64,000 nucleotides of DNA. Source: Firmicutes bacterium AM55-24TS. GTDB lineage: Bacteria; Bacillota; Clostridia; UBA1381. Positions within the stretch are counted from its first letter, which is position 1. Every line of letters starts with the position of its first letter. The position numbers and the translations under genes are program-made. Shown here piece by piece: positions 27,201-36,500 of the stretch. The DNA is taken from contig QTVU01000009.1 in the NCBI GenBank assembly GCA_003460745.1, positions 1 through 64,000 on the forward strand, given 5' to 3'. Under the pieces are notes generated by a model. That model did not search any database and was not told where the DNA came from. It saw nothing but the letters and a program-made list of their open reading frames with translations.

Positions 27201-29275
27201 CAAGTATATATTGTATAGCCTTGTGATGTACACGTCGGCTCTACAGTTTTCTTATTGTAATTATGCGGCAATACCTCTGTATAGTCACTTACATAATTCT
27301 CGCCACAATCTGCACAAGTATATGTTGTATATCCCATAGTAGTACAAGTCGGTGCGGTTACATCTGCAATATAATTATGTGCTAATTTGTCGGTATAATC
27401 GCTTACATAACTATCTTTACAATCTACACAAGTGTATGTTGTATATCCCATAGTAGTACAAGTCGGAGCAGTTACAGTCGATTTGTAATTATGTGATGTT
27501 TTATCTGTGTAATTGCCTATATATGAGTTATCGCAATTTTCACAAGAATAAGTCGTATATCCCATAGTGGTACAAGTCGGCTTTGTTACAGTTTCAGAAT
27601 ATGAATGTCCTTTCGGTAATTCTAAAATCGCATTGCAGTTCTCACAAATTTGCGGTTGCGTACAAGTAGCCGCAGCACCCGGTGTGTGTCCGTTTGCACT
27701 GACAGCCTTTATCATCTTTTCATCACACTGTTTACAATCATATTCCATAACGCCGTCGCTTTCACACGTCGAACTTGTTATAATATGTCCTTCGTCCCAT
27801 TGGTGACCGCTTGGCTCAGTATAATCAGAAATATAGGTATCATCACAATTTCTGCATTTATATGTTGTAAAGCCTTTTGCTTTGCAGGTTGGTGCGGTTA
27901 TCGTCGGTCTGTAATCGTGCTTTGCAATAGGTGTTAAATCTGAAATATATTTAAATCCGCAGTTAATGCAAATATGCTCTGTATATCCGTTTACTGTACA
28001 AGTAGCGGCAACAGTATTGGTCTGATACTTATGGTCTGTCATTGATGTATTTTCAGTGTAATAACTTCCACAAGACTTACACGCGTGTAATTCCAAACCG
28101 CCCTGCTGGCAACTTGCGTCACGGATTACAATAGTATTATAATCGTGTCCTGTTGCAGGGGTGTAGTTTCTTTTTTGTAATGCTCCACACTCGTTACACT
28201 GAAAACGGTCATAGCCTAACTCTGTACACGTCGGACTTACTGTTTCAAGATAGCGATAATCGTGATTATGACCGTTGTTTGTATTGGATGACGAATTGTC
28301 GGATAATAGCCATACATAGCTGACACCGTTTTCAGTCATATTCTCGCCACCATAGCTATAATCAATTTCGTAATATACGGGATAATATCCTGCGTCCGTA
28401 TAATTCGGTGCAGAGGTTTTATTGCATTTATTCGCCTCTGTTCCATAGCGGATACTTGTATGTACACCGTTTTCGGATAAATCGGCTACCGTTATACTGT
28501 GCGATTTTCCGTCTACATTGCCGTAATAACTTTGTACTACTGATTTTGCAGCTATATATTCGTTTTTGGTATATCCGCAATCATTACAATCTACCGTAAT
28601 ATGAAAACGCTGATTTCCCAATTCACCGTCAATTATTTCGGCGAAATTGTGATTTTCCTGTTTTGAGGTTGTGCGTGAATATGTACCTTTGCAAAATTGA
28701 CAATACTTTCCTTTCTTTGCGTCTGTTGTATGCGTTTTGCTATTATACGGTGTATATGACGTATTATCAAAATCGATAAAAAAATTACTGTCGCACGGAT
28801 TGAGAGAATATACATCTTTGCCACACGAGTACGAATTAACTCCGTCAACGGAATTTATTGTACCGCAGTTTTGGCAAACTGATTTTGTCCAATGATAGCC
28901 GGTATAAAATGCGTCAACGCCCGGTGTTCCGTCATCAAGATTGCCTTTGCTTACTCCATCTATACAAGTACCGTCTGAATAATAAACGCCACGGTTCATT
29001 GCCGTTTCACCAGTACGCGTATATTCAGGTACGCGGTATGAAATATTTGTTGTAGGCATATCGCATATAGGGCAGAAAATAGTTCCCGTAGTTACTGTTG
29101 CGTTTATATCAAACTCACTTGCTCTGCCGTTCGCTTCAATCCATACGTCGGCAGGGTCTACATATTCATTTGATTGTGCGGCAAAGCTGACTGACGGAAT
29201 AAGGCTCATAGACATTCCTGCTGCCATTACGCTTGATAAAATTTTCTTGAGTTTGTTCTTAAGTTTTATGTTCAT
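24251..29275 (-). CDS. Giant Cys-rich repeat surface protein with SLH anchor
   Basis: About 1674 residues. A signal peptide (MNIKLKNKLKKILSSVMAAG, cleavage near SFA-AQS) is followed by a Cys-rich N-terminal domain (to about 330). Twelve tandem repeats of about 38 residues follow (about 335-785), each of the form H-x(9)-PTC-x(3)-GYTTY-x-CxxC. Then come six Ig-like repeats of about 85-110 residues (VTDKNG...TITVT pattern), interrupted by a Thr/Pro-rich linker (SKPTSTPTPDTN region, about 1100-1160), and a Gly/Ser hinge. Three SLH domains at the C terminus (GYPDGTFLPDGDMSRAEAAA; GYNDSTFKPDAPVTRAE; GYADGTFKGDNNITRAE) would bind secondary wall polymer. The start follows GGAGG at 9 bases. It lies between pcfB and virD4, so it may be a mating-related surface adhesin (inference). 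Confidence 0.85.
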   Translation of the reverse strand: MNIKLKNKLKKILSSVMAAGMSMSLIPSVSFAAQSNEYVDPADVWIEANGRASEFDINATVTTGTIFCPICDMPTTNISYRVPEYTRTGETAMNRGVYYSDGTCIDGVSKGNLDDGTPGVDAFYTGYHWTKSVCQNCGTINSVDGVNSYSCGKDVYSLNPCDSNFFIDFDNTSYTPYNSKTHTTDAKKGKYCQFCKGTYSRTTSKQENHNFAEIIDGELGNQRFHITVDCNDCGYTKNEYIAAKSVVQSYYGNVDGKSHSITVADLSENGVHTSIRYGTEANKCNKTSAPNYTDAGYYPVYYEIDYSYGGENMTENGVSYVWLLSDNSSSNTNNGHNHDYRYLETVSPTCTELGYDRFQCNECGALQKRNYTPATGHDYNTIVIRDASCQQGGLELHACKSCGSYYTENTSMTDHKYQTNTVAATCTVNGYTEHICINCGFKYISDLTPIAKHDYRPTITAPTCKAKGFTTYKCRNCDDTYISDYTEPSGHQWDEGHIITSSTCESDGVMEYDCKQCDEKMIKAVSANGHTPGAAATCTQPQICENCNAILELPKGHSYSETVTKPTCTTMGYTTYSCENCDNSYIGNYTDKTSHNYKSTVTAPTCTTMGYTTYTCVDCKDSYVSDYTDKLAHNYIADVTAPTCTTMGYTTYTCADCGENYVSDYTEVLPHNYNKKTVEPTCTSQGYTIYTCSDCGKEYIGDEQQPTKHNYISDVTAPTCTELGYTTYTCKNCGETHKSDYIEATGHKLSDWIIDTPATIEQNGKKHIECVICGTVINTVEIPKLPNNDNSDEDGHSRVGDYNILITDKNNKPIFNSEISIDTNDNLTIKLPNGRLLSAEDITTITVTYTKTQQPAENLNIFISDTMNNAATGRTDANGQLSVPNTNSSTGNTNGTVADKDKTYVVIVTDKNGELIPNCYVTVGDNYSIDVKLPTNTAFNNDNRVTITVVNEKGEPINRLRVQVVGDNDFIESGYTNIKGQLTLPISNSDITDDNGNADVGEIKGDKIYDYTVVVSDEQGFIKNALITLVVDDNAVLVCLPDGKVIDYYNRTTVKVTKTDGTPVEDWKVTVYNKDGSGIRTEVTDKDGIVIVPPLNEAPISKPTSTPTPDTNATPLPGVTPTPSNKPNETEKPSETETPVLPNNPTETNKPNEPTPTPDIGDGSVVQNKNYKYKVFVWDNDGVISEFGLIKLLENGNIESELPTNKTLNPENKIYVKVINADNETAIKGITVNVTDAAKNTASDITNSNGIAVVPVSDTDITDRNGYAQIIEDEKTYNIVVEDTKAKIENAIAKIKNGKISIILPNENVLDTTNQTTVTVTYKDNTPVKDMNITVTDKNNKTATKATDENGKITVPVKTSTSGGGGSSSGGSGGSSYVRPSYIVKVIDKDGKIINVNKTIKDDKITLTLPNGNTLDDNYYTITVTDKNGKVAPNIDVTFKDKTNSVNGKTDTNGQVIMPLLEHKSYIVGYPDGTFLPDGDMSRAEAAAIFARLISEEKDETISGKSSFKDTDKNGWYADYIGYLEKYKIIEGYNDSTFKPDAPVTRAECVAMLVRYYSLFNDVNKDGYTVKYTDVSKNYWAYDDIAYAKNIGWLNGYADGTFKGDNNITRAEVVTVTNHATGRTADKDYINKNESTLNKFTDLKNNAHWACCEIMEAANTHKAASSDKAETWVK

Positions 29276-29378
29276 TTGTAAATCCTCCATAAATTCTATA
29301 TAGGTTTATTGATTTCTCACATAAAAATCGTCTTAAAATAAGTCGATACATCAATTCTATGAATACAACACATTGTCG

Positions 29379-30008
29379 TTATCTCTCTTTCTTGATTTTT
29401 GGTGCAGTACGCGTATGCTGACGAACAGGATTGCGTCCCGCTTGTTTCTTTGCCCGTTGTGCCTTAATGTTATTTATCTGATTTTTTACAGACGGTTTAG
29501 AATTGTTGCCCATTCGTTCCGTATCCCCGCGTTTTGTATATCTGCCGCCTGACGGATTTTCTTTCACGCGGGGTGCTGAGTTTTTTGATTGTGATTTATC
29601 TTGAGCTACTTCTGTATTCTCTTTATCGGGAGTATTTTCAATAGGGGCAGCATAGCCGAGTTTTTCCATAATGTAATTTAATTTTGTTACATCTTCCTGT
29701 TTGGTGATAATATCGCAAATTCCCGTATTGTTAGTTTTATCTGATACTGCGGTAAACAGTACACCGTATTTTTTAGATTCTGTATTAAATGCTTTCAAGT
29801 CATTTTCTTTAATCTGCATAATACATAACGGTTTTTCCGCTTTAAGCATTTTTTTTAGACTTGTCTTACCTTGTAACTTATCTTCATTGAGAGCTATTAT
29901 GATTGCGGCAAGATTTTTTGCACCGAGTGCCATTAGCTTTACGCTTGATTCGGTAATCTGAATACCCTCTTTTACCATTAAATCAGCGACTTCTCCGCTT
30001 GAGTTCAT
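29379..30008 (-). CDS. pcfB: PcfB-family (DUF3801) conjugation protein
   Basis: A 209-residue protein with a PcfB/DUF3801 N-terminal domain (to about 120; GKTSLKKMLKAEKPLCIMQI). A disordered basic tail rich in Arg/Lys/Asn follows (RVKENPSGGRYTKRG ... RTAPKIKKER). PcfB-type proteins partner the relaxase and coupling protein in pCF10-like systems. Its first codons overlap the end of the relaxase gene by 26 bases, the usual order, giving coupled translation. The basic tail may bind DNA. Confidence 0.85.
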   Translation of the reverse strand: MNSSGEVADLMVKEGIQITESSVKLMALGAKNLAAIIIALNEDKLQGKTSLKKMLKAEKPLCIMQIKENDLKAFNTESKKYGVLFTAVSDKTNNTGICDIITKQEDVTKLNYIMEKLGYAAPIENTPDKENTEVAQDKSQSKNSAPRVKENPSGGRYTKRGDTERMGNNSKPSVKNQINNIKAQRAKKQAGRNPVRQHTRTAPKIKKER

Positions 30009-31344
30009 TGTCTACTACCTCCTTTGTTCGAGATTGTTTTTCGTGTTTCATTGCTTGTGTCTGTAATTTCTGTGCCTGATTATACTTTTCTTTGACGCGG
30101 TTTGCGTCTGCAAATATTGCCTTGCACATTCTGACATCTGCACGGCAAATTTTGAGTGTGTCATTGATTTTAGAAATTTGTTGTATGATTTCCGCTTGTT
30201 CATTGGTTTTATCCCTTTCAGTGTATAATTTTTTTCGATTTCCCGTTAAGTCCTCAATCCGCTGTTCCTGCACGGTTTGATATTTCTGTAATTGCTCTGC
30301 ATTTTCTATTTCGTGAATATATAAAAACTTAAACTGCTTTTGATAGCGTTCAAATTTGATGATTTCATCACGCATAAAAAATGACACCCTTTGAGGTGTC
30401 TGTTTCTTGCGGATTTTCTTAAACAAGTACAGATAATGAAAATACAATGCTTGAAAGCCTTTAAGTTTTTTTCGCGGTACTTTTTTAAGATTTCCGTTAT
30501 ATTTATATATTTTCTTTTGCTGTGATGGTGACATAGTACGGATACCGTTTCGCTCTGCTATAATACGTTCTTGTATTGCTTTTTCGGTATATTCATTGCC
30601 GAGTTTGTCAATCCTTATCGGTCTTTTACCAAATGGGGGAATGATAGACGTATATTTTATATTGTTGCCTTTTCGATGTACAGTATATCCGCGTCGTTCG
30701 AGTTCCTTCCAGAATATTTGCATTGTGTATGATGATTTTATAATCTCATCAAGTTCTTCGCGTACTTGAGAACGGATTGTAGGCTTGCCATCATTTGACG
30801 ATTTCCATTCCGCATAGTGCATACCTTTGTGAATTGGATTGTCTATGACGGATAATTCATTTTCTATGCAAAGCCTGTCTGAAATTTTGCGGATTACATT
30901 ATAATAGCTTTTAGGAGTAGAGCGAAATTTGCCACCGTCTAAAAATGAAACGGAATTTACAACTATATGATTATGTAGATGTTTGCGGTCAAGGTGCGTT
31001 CCTATAACTACCTCAAATCTATCACCGAAACATTCCTTTGCAAATTGTACTCCAATACTATGTGCAAGTTCGGGTGTTAATTCTCCCGGACTAAAGGACT
31101 GTATATAGTGATAGGCAAGGACTTTATCCTCTTTACTGTATTTCCGTTTTGTAGCGACCATTTCATCAAAGGCAGTTTCAACCGAATTACAGTTTAAAAC
31201 ACTTTCAAATATACGTTGTTCTGTCTTGTCGGGATTGGCGGCATAACCGATTAATCTTTCAAGTGAGGTTTTTTCTTCGTTAGCTACATAATTTATTGCT
31301 CGGTGCAGTTTGTTTCGCACGGCATAAACTTTTACAATCGCCAT
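29983..31344 (-). CDS. MobP-type relaxase
   Basis: The relaxase nicks oriT and pilots the DNA strand. This 453-residue protein begins MAIVKVYAVRNKLHRAINYV (the candidate catalytic Tyr lies in the NYV segment). It carries the HUH-type metal motif GTHLDRKHLHNHIVVNSVSF (about residues 115-135), the three-histidine signature of MobA/VirD2-type enzymes. The C-terminal half is a long basic coiled-coil-rich region (about 270-453) ending RRSR. Its start touches the mobC stop (31344), so both are co-translated. Length is normal for Tn1549-type relaxases. Confidence 0.93.
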   Translation of the reverse strand: MAIVKVYAVRNKLHRAINYVANEEKTSLERLIGYAANPDKTEQRIFESVLNCNSVETAFDEMVATKRKYSKEDKVLAYHYIQSFSPGELTPELAHSIGVQFAKECFGDRFEVVIGTHLDRKHLHNHIVVNSVSFLDGGKFRSTPKSYYNVIRKISDRLCIENELSVIDNPIHKGMHYAEWKSSNDGKPTIRSQVREELDEIIKSSYTMQIFWKELERRGYTVHRKGNNIKYTSIIPPFGKRPIRIDKLGNEYTEKAIQERIIAERNGIRTMSPSQQKKIYKYNGNLKKVPRKKLKGFQALYFHYLYLFKKIRKKQTPQRVSFFMRDEIIKFERYQKQFKFLYIHEIENAEQLQKYQTVQEQRIEDLTGNRKKLYTERDKTNEQAEIIQQISKINDTLKICRADVRMCKAIFADANRVKEKYNQAQKLQTQAMKHEKQSRTKEVVDNELKRRSR

Positions 31345-31646
31345 CAGTTTTTGACCTCACGATATATTTCACCGAGCAAGTGCAGTATTTCGTCAAGCTG
31401 TGCTTGATTTATACAGTTTTCCGAATTTACCTTTTTTGCAATCTGATTTATATTATTACCGATACGATTTACTTCTCGTATGAGATTTACAATATTGCTC
31501 GGCGGACGTGGACTTATATTAACTCCCATTATCAGCTTTCGTATAAACGGCTCCATTTTCAAACCTGCATTAGCAGCTTGACGTTGCAAATGATTTTTTT
31601 CATTATCGGTTAAGCGTATCAATATCGCTTGATTGCGTTTTCTCAA
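31344..31646 (-). CDS. MobC-like relaxosome accessory protein
   Basis: A basic ribbon-helix-helix-like protein of about 101 residues: RKRNQAILIRLTDNEKNHLQ, then GLKMEPFIRKLIMG and a C-terminal helical half with NIVNLIREVNRIGNNINQIA, the typical MobC signature. I place the start at the TTG at 31646 because GAAGGTGG lies 5 bases upstream. The frame is open back to a Met at 31742, but that extension reads through the candidate oriT and is unlikely to be coding. MobC helps strand opening at oriT. Confidence 0.85.
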   Translation of the reverse strand: MRKRNQAILIRLTDNEKNHLQRQAANAGLKMEPFIRKLIMGVNISPRPPSNIVNLIREVNRIGNNINQIAKKVNSENCINQAQLDEILHLLGEIYREVKN

Positions 31647-31649
31647 TAT

Positions 31650-31750
31650 TACCACCTTCAATCGTTGGGGTTTTAGGGGCGAAGCCACTAACAAGTTGCA
31701 TTTTGGATAGCAAAATGCTATGCTTGCCCGTACCAAAGGCAAAGCCTTGA
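31650..31750. other. Candidate origin of transfer (oriT)
   Basis: The non-coding stretch just upstream of mobC-relaxase carries a perfect 8-bp inverted repeat with a 5-base loop (GCATTTTG at 31698-31705, CAAAATGC at 31711-31718). A second short hairpin (AAGGC AAA GCCTT) lies near 31734-31746, and a G-run block (GGGGTTTTAGGGG) near 31665-31678. The location directly before the mobilisation genes and the hairpin layout are what an oriT shows. The nick site itself cannot be assigned. Confidence 0.6.
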
Positions 31751-31755
31751 CAGTA

Positions 31756-31998
31756 TTACTGATTGTTCGTATTTACAATATCAAAACTATTGCCGTTTCT
31801 GACCGCCATATATTCGTCATTGTCCGTACCGTCATTTGACTTACAGGAAAATAGTACAAACTGCGTATTTGCGTTGTTTGTATCAACAATATCACTGTTT
31901 AAATATGCGTGTGATATGAAATCTAATGCTTCCTGTGCCGTATTAGCCCTTACATTAAAAACCTTACTTGTAATTATTTCTGATTTATAGTTCTGCAT
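31756..31998 (-). CDS. Small hypothetical protein, DpnD/PcfM-like
   Basis: An 80-residue protein from MQNYKSEIITSK (AAAGGTG lies 6 bases upstream; a GTG at 32007 is less well placed). The N-terminal half reads as a strand, then a helix (SKVFNVRANTAQEALDFISHAYLNSDIVD), then strands, reminiscent of DpnD/PcfM-type small proteins in conjugative elements. The match is a weak pattern resemblance only. It sits directly upstream of the candidate oriT. Confidence 0.5.
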   Translation of the reverse strand: MQNYKSEIITSKVFNVRANTAQEALDFISHAYLNSDIVDTNNANTQFVLFSCKSNDGTDNDEYMAVRNGNSFDIVNTNNQ

Positions 31999-32007
31999 TT
32001 TAATCAC

Positions 32008-32184
32008 CTTTACATCATTTTGTATATTTTTAATATCAATCTTGATATCATTTCAACTGAATCTGATAGCACGAATTTTGTATTAATTTTTGATTAAATC
32101 AAATTATCTTGTTTTGCTTTCGATTTGCTATTATTTCAAGCTAATTTGATATCTTGTTTGACATCAAATGCGTATTTTTATATA
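32008..32184. promoter_or_regulatory. AT-rich palindromic block next to the ParM/ParR genes
   Basis: No gene. It holds palindromes built on TTGATATC: ATATCAA-TC-TTGATAT (32033-32048, perfect) and ATTTGAT ... ATCAAAT (32144-32169), plus further partial copies. This could be the binding site of the ParR-like protein encoded just upstream, that is, a centromere, or an operator of the downstream mobilisation operon. Confidence 0.4.
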
Positions 32185-32544
32185 TCAATTATCATTACCG
32201 CATAAGTAATCCCAATCAACATCGGATATATTGCTTTCAGATTCGATATTATCTTCCGAATTTTTATCGGAATTAAAAACCTGTTTCAGAATTTCGCTTG
32301 ATAATGCGTCTGCAATACATTTTTGTACAGCCTTACATATCTTATCAATCAGCTTGTTTTCCTGTTCAATTATTTTATTTTCGGTGCGTGTATTATCTTG
32401 TTCAATAAAGTAGACGACAGATTCTGCAATAAGTGCTGCATAGGACGGATATTTTTTCATATCTCTGTGTTGGAGATATTCCCACGCCTTGTGCTGATTG
32501 ATATTATTGTCGTTAAATCTGACAGAGCATTGATGTATGTCCAT
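32185..32544 (-). CDS. ParR-like partner of the ParM protein
   Basis: A 119-residue acidic protein. The N terminus (CSVRFNDNNINQHKAWEYLQ) has the strand-then-helices pattern of a small ribbon-helix-helix DNA binder. The C-terminal half is helical and acidic (DKNSEDNIESESNISDVDWD). In type II partition systems such a gene directly follows parM, as here (5 bases apart). I infer ParR function from this position and pattern rather than from a firm sequence match. Confidence 0.55.
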   Translation of the reverse strand: MDIHQCSVRFNDNNINQHKAWEYLQHRDMKKYPSYAALIAESVVYFIEQDNTRTENKIIEQENKLIDKICKAVQKCIADALSSEILKQVFNSDKNSEDNIESESNISDVDWDYLCGNDN

Positions 32545-32548
32545 ATTG

Positions 32549-33469
32549 TTATGACCTCCTATTTAACTGCATATATGCGAGGTATTCAAAACCTTTTGCG
32601 GCGGCACATATATCATCAATTATGATGACACGCTCTTTATCGTAGTCTGCAAAATTATTTACAATACAGCCGCCACCGCCGATTATATACAGTTTCATCA
32701 AGTCGGCGTTGTATTCATATTTGCGTAATGCTGCGAAAATATCTGTGGCATATTCCGTAGCAGTTTTATGAAGTATTTGCAGATATTTGTCCGAAACATC
32801 AGCTTTGCCGAAACGTAAATACTGTTCCACAATGCTATCATCAATTTTTACACCGTACATATCCATAACGGTATTTTTAATACGGATAACACATTGATTA
32901 ACTCCGAGTTTTTCAGTCCACGACTTACTTTCAATCGGTTTTTTATTTTGAATGTATAGGATATTCATTGTGCCATTACCGATGTCGGCAAGAATATTTG
33001 TCCCCTTAAATTCGTGGATATGCTCAACAATAGCGGGGTAGCATTGCGGATAAATGCTGCACCCAACAAACTTAATATGAAAATCATTGCCGTTGTATCG
33101 GAAATCCACAAGCGTATTTTTCATAAGATACGCTTTGAAACTGTTACGTTGTGTGCGTACCCAAGTAATAGGTAAGCCTGTCGCAAGATAAACACTTGCA
33201 GTATATGTTCCTGTGCGTTGCAACTCACGAGCAACTGCCATAAGGTTTAATATGTAAAAATCATCGTCAACAGATTTATCGGCAATAAACTCTTTGTGAT
33301 TTTCACCGACACGGTAATACTTTCCGTTATATTCAAGAGTATTGCCCTGAAATATAGGCTCGGTATCGTATACGGTAAGTCCTGTCGGCGTTACGGTATT
33401 AGCGGTTTTTATATTTCCATACCCTAAGTCCGTACCGATAATTTTAAGTCCGTTTTCAAATTTTCTCAT
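32549..33469 (-). CDS. parM: ParM/StbA-like actin-family segregation ATPase
   Basis: A 306-residue actin-fold protein. The phosphate-1 motif is IIGTDLGYGNIKTA (residues 10-23) and the second phosphate motif is ILADIGNGTMNILYI (about 165). The adenosine motif is LYIIGGGGCIVN (about 267). These match ParM/StbA/Alp-type plasmid segregation proteins, which polymerise to push sister copies apart. Presence in an integrative element suggests that its circular form is partitioned. The gene lies between the helicase giant and the parR-like gene. Confidence 0.85.
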   Translation of the reverse strand: MRKFENGLKIIGTDLGYGNIKTANTVTPTGLTVYDTEPIFQGNTLEYNGKYYRVGENHKEFIADKSVDDDFYILNLMAVARELQRTGTYTASVYLATGLPITWVRTQRNSFKAYLMKNTLVDFRYNGNDFHIKFVGCSIYPQCYPAIVEHIHEFKGTNILADIGNGTMNILYIQNKKPIESKSWTEKLGVNQCVIRIKNTVMDMYGVKIDDSIVEQYLRFGKADVSDKYLQILHKTATEYATDIFAALRKYEYNADLMKLYIIGGGGCIVNNFADYDKERVIIIDDICAAAKGFEYLAYMQLNRRS

Positions 33470-33508
33470 TTTTTATTCCACCTTTTTTATTGTAGAGTAT
33501 TATTATAA

Positions 33509-36500
33509 TCATCTCTCCATTGATACATTTTTTTGAGGTGTTTCATCGGGTATATTCATAACCTCACTGTGCTTTTTATCAACATTTAACAATGCGTCAA
33601 GTGCGGCAACACGCTTGATTTTACTTGCGAGCTCTGTTTCACGCGGAAATTCCTTTTTGCTCTCAACCTTTGCAATTTCAAATTGCTTTTTTGTTTCTAT
33701 AAGCGTTTGCTCGCAATCATTTTTTAATTTTGGAATGCTTGCAAGTGCGTTGTCGATACGTTGAATATTACCGAACACATCAGTACCAAGTTCGAGTGTA
33801 TATGACCGTGAATTTTGAAGTGTAAGCCTGTGCATTTTATACAACGAGTCAAACGATAAAATCATTTTAAAACCTCTGTATTCACCGATAATGGTAGGGT
33901 CTGTTGAAGTCATTGTTTTACACCGTTCTATAAGTGCCGCACCTGCTTTATCCTTTTCATAATAACCGACTCCGTCAATCGTCATAGTATTAAATGTATC
34001 TTCCTGTTTCGGGTGTTGATTGACTACATTAATATCTTTTTCTGCACCTGCAATCTGTTCCGTAAGTCTTTGTATTTCCTTTGGATAGAAATTTATTACC
34101 TTATTTTCAAGGTCATAAATTTCACTCATAAAATTTGATTTTAATAGCTTTAATTTTGCTATTTCAGTATCAAGTTCCATCTTTTCCTTGATGTGTGGAT
34201 TGCCTGTGGCAAGTGCCTTAATCTCGGCATACGATAAGGCGGTTTCGTCAATATCCTCTGCCATTCTGACAGGAGCTTTTGACGTCATTATTTGTGATAT
34301 AAATTTTTGCTTGTTCTCAACAAGCTGATAACTGTAACTATCAAATGTGTCTTTGGTGACATAACGGTAAATATGTACAGTATCGTTCGTATTGCCTTGA
34401 CGGATAATTCTTCCGGCACGTTGCTCCAAGTCCGACGGTCGCCACGGGCAATCTATATCGTGTAATGCATATAATAGCGTTTGGACATTTGTACCTGCAC
34501 CCATTTTCTGCGTTGAGCCAAGCAGAATACGCACATCACCACTTCGCACTTTTGCAAACAATTCTTTTTTCTTCACATCGGTATCTGCATTATGTATGTA
34601 TTCAATGTCACTTTCGGGTACGCCCTTATCTATTAATTTTTGTCGAATATCATCATACACATTAAAAGTACCATCTTTTTTAGGCGTGGAAGTGTCGCAA
34701 AAAATAAGCTGCGTACCTTTGAAATCCGATGTTTTTTTCCATATATCGAAAACATTGTTTGCACAAACAGACAATTTTGTGCCTTCTTCATCGGGTAGCA
34801 TATCATTCATTAATCGTTGGTCAAGAGCAAGTTTGCGTCCGTCATTTGTGATTTTCAGCATATTATCAACAGTAGGGTCAACCTTATTGTTGCGAACATC
34901 TTCCGCACGTTCGCCGAGTTCGGCTACCATTTCACGTTGAATTTCGGTAGGCTCAACCGCTATATTATGATATTCCGCTTTCGGTACAGGTAATTTAAGC
35001 ATATCCGCAGTCTGAATATCTGCAACCTCACGAAACATAGTCATAATTTCGGGGATATTAAAGAATTTTGCAAATCGAGTCTTTGCTCGATATCCCGTAC
35101 CTTCGGGGGACAGTTCGATAGCAGTGACTGTTTCGCCGTATGTAGACGCCCACGCGTCAAAATGTTCTAAATTGTGTTTTTTTAGCATATCGTATTGCAA
35201 ATACCGTTGCATTGTATATAATTCAACCATTGAATTGCTTATTGGTGTACCTGTGGCAAATATTTTGCCGCCTTTGAGTTCGTCAAGGTATTGACATTTC
35301 ATAAACATATCACTGGATTTTTGAGCGTCGGTCTGTGCTATACCGCCGACATTACGCATTTTTGTAACAAGAAATAAATTCTTGTAATTGTGAGCCTCAT
35401 CTACAAATAATCTGTCAACGCCCAATTCTTCAAACGTAACAACATCGTCCTTGCGGTCTTGCTTGTTGAGTTTATCAATTTTTGTTTTAATGTTTTTCTT
35501 TGTACGTTCCATTTGTTTTATGGTAAATCGTTCTGCGTCGTGCTCTTTGGCTTCAACTATACCGTCCATAATTGCTCGTAATTGCTGGTTAAGTATCTGT
35601 TTTTGTCTTTTTATCGACATAGGTATTTTTTCAAACTGAGAGTGCCCCATTATGATAGCGTCATAATCACCTGTTGCAATTCTGCCACAAAACTTCTTAC
35701 GGTTTTTTTTCTCAAAATCCTTTTTTGTAGCGACAAGAATATTCGCAGCAGGATACAACTGTAAAAATTCGCTTGCCCATTGTTCAATTAAGTGATTAGG
35801 CACAACGAAAAGTGATTTATTACAAAGACTAATTCGTTTGAGTTCCATCGCTGCGGCTGCCATTGTCCAAGTCTTACCGGCACCTACAACGTGTCCCAAT
35901 AGGGCATTACCACCGTACATAATTCGTGCAACCGCATTTTTTTGATGTGGACGTAATTGTATTTCGGGATTCATACCGTTGAATGTGATATGACTTCCAT
36001 CATATTCTCGTGTGCGGATACTGTTAAATTTCTCGTTATACATCTTTACAAGTGTATTTCGTCTTTCTGGGTCTTTCCATATCCAATTATCAAATGCGGC
36101 TTTTATAGCCTCTTGTTTCTGTTGTGCTATGGTTGTTTCTTTGGTGTTTAGTACAGCTATGCGTTTGCCCTCCTCATTTTCTTTATAATCAAAAACGCGG
36201 ACATCTCTTAGATTTAGCGTGTCCTCAATAATTTTAAGTGCATTGATACGATTAGTACCGTATGTTCTATTTACTTTGATATTGCCCCTATCGCAAGATT
36301 TTCCCGATACATTCCAAACGCCTGTCAATTTTGAATACTGAATATCGATATTATCTCTCGCATATGATGATGGATTAATTAATTCAAATGTGAATTGCTT
36401 GATGTATTCTGCGGGTATCCAAGTAGTACCGATTCTTACTGTGATTTCACTGGCACTAAGGTCTTTGGGTTGTATCTCGGTTAATGCTTTAACATTGATG

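Noticed and set aside
24251..29275. CRISPR-like regular repetition
   Set aside because: The periodicity is of coding repeats (about 114 bases) within one open frame, with no constant repeats and unique spacers. No CRISPR array or cas gene was seen anywhere in the window.
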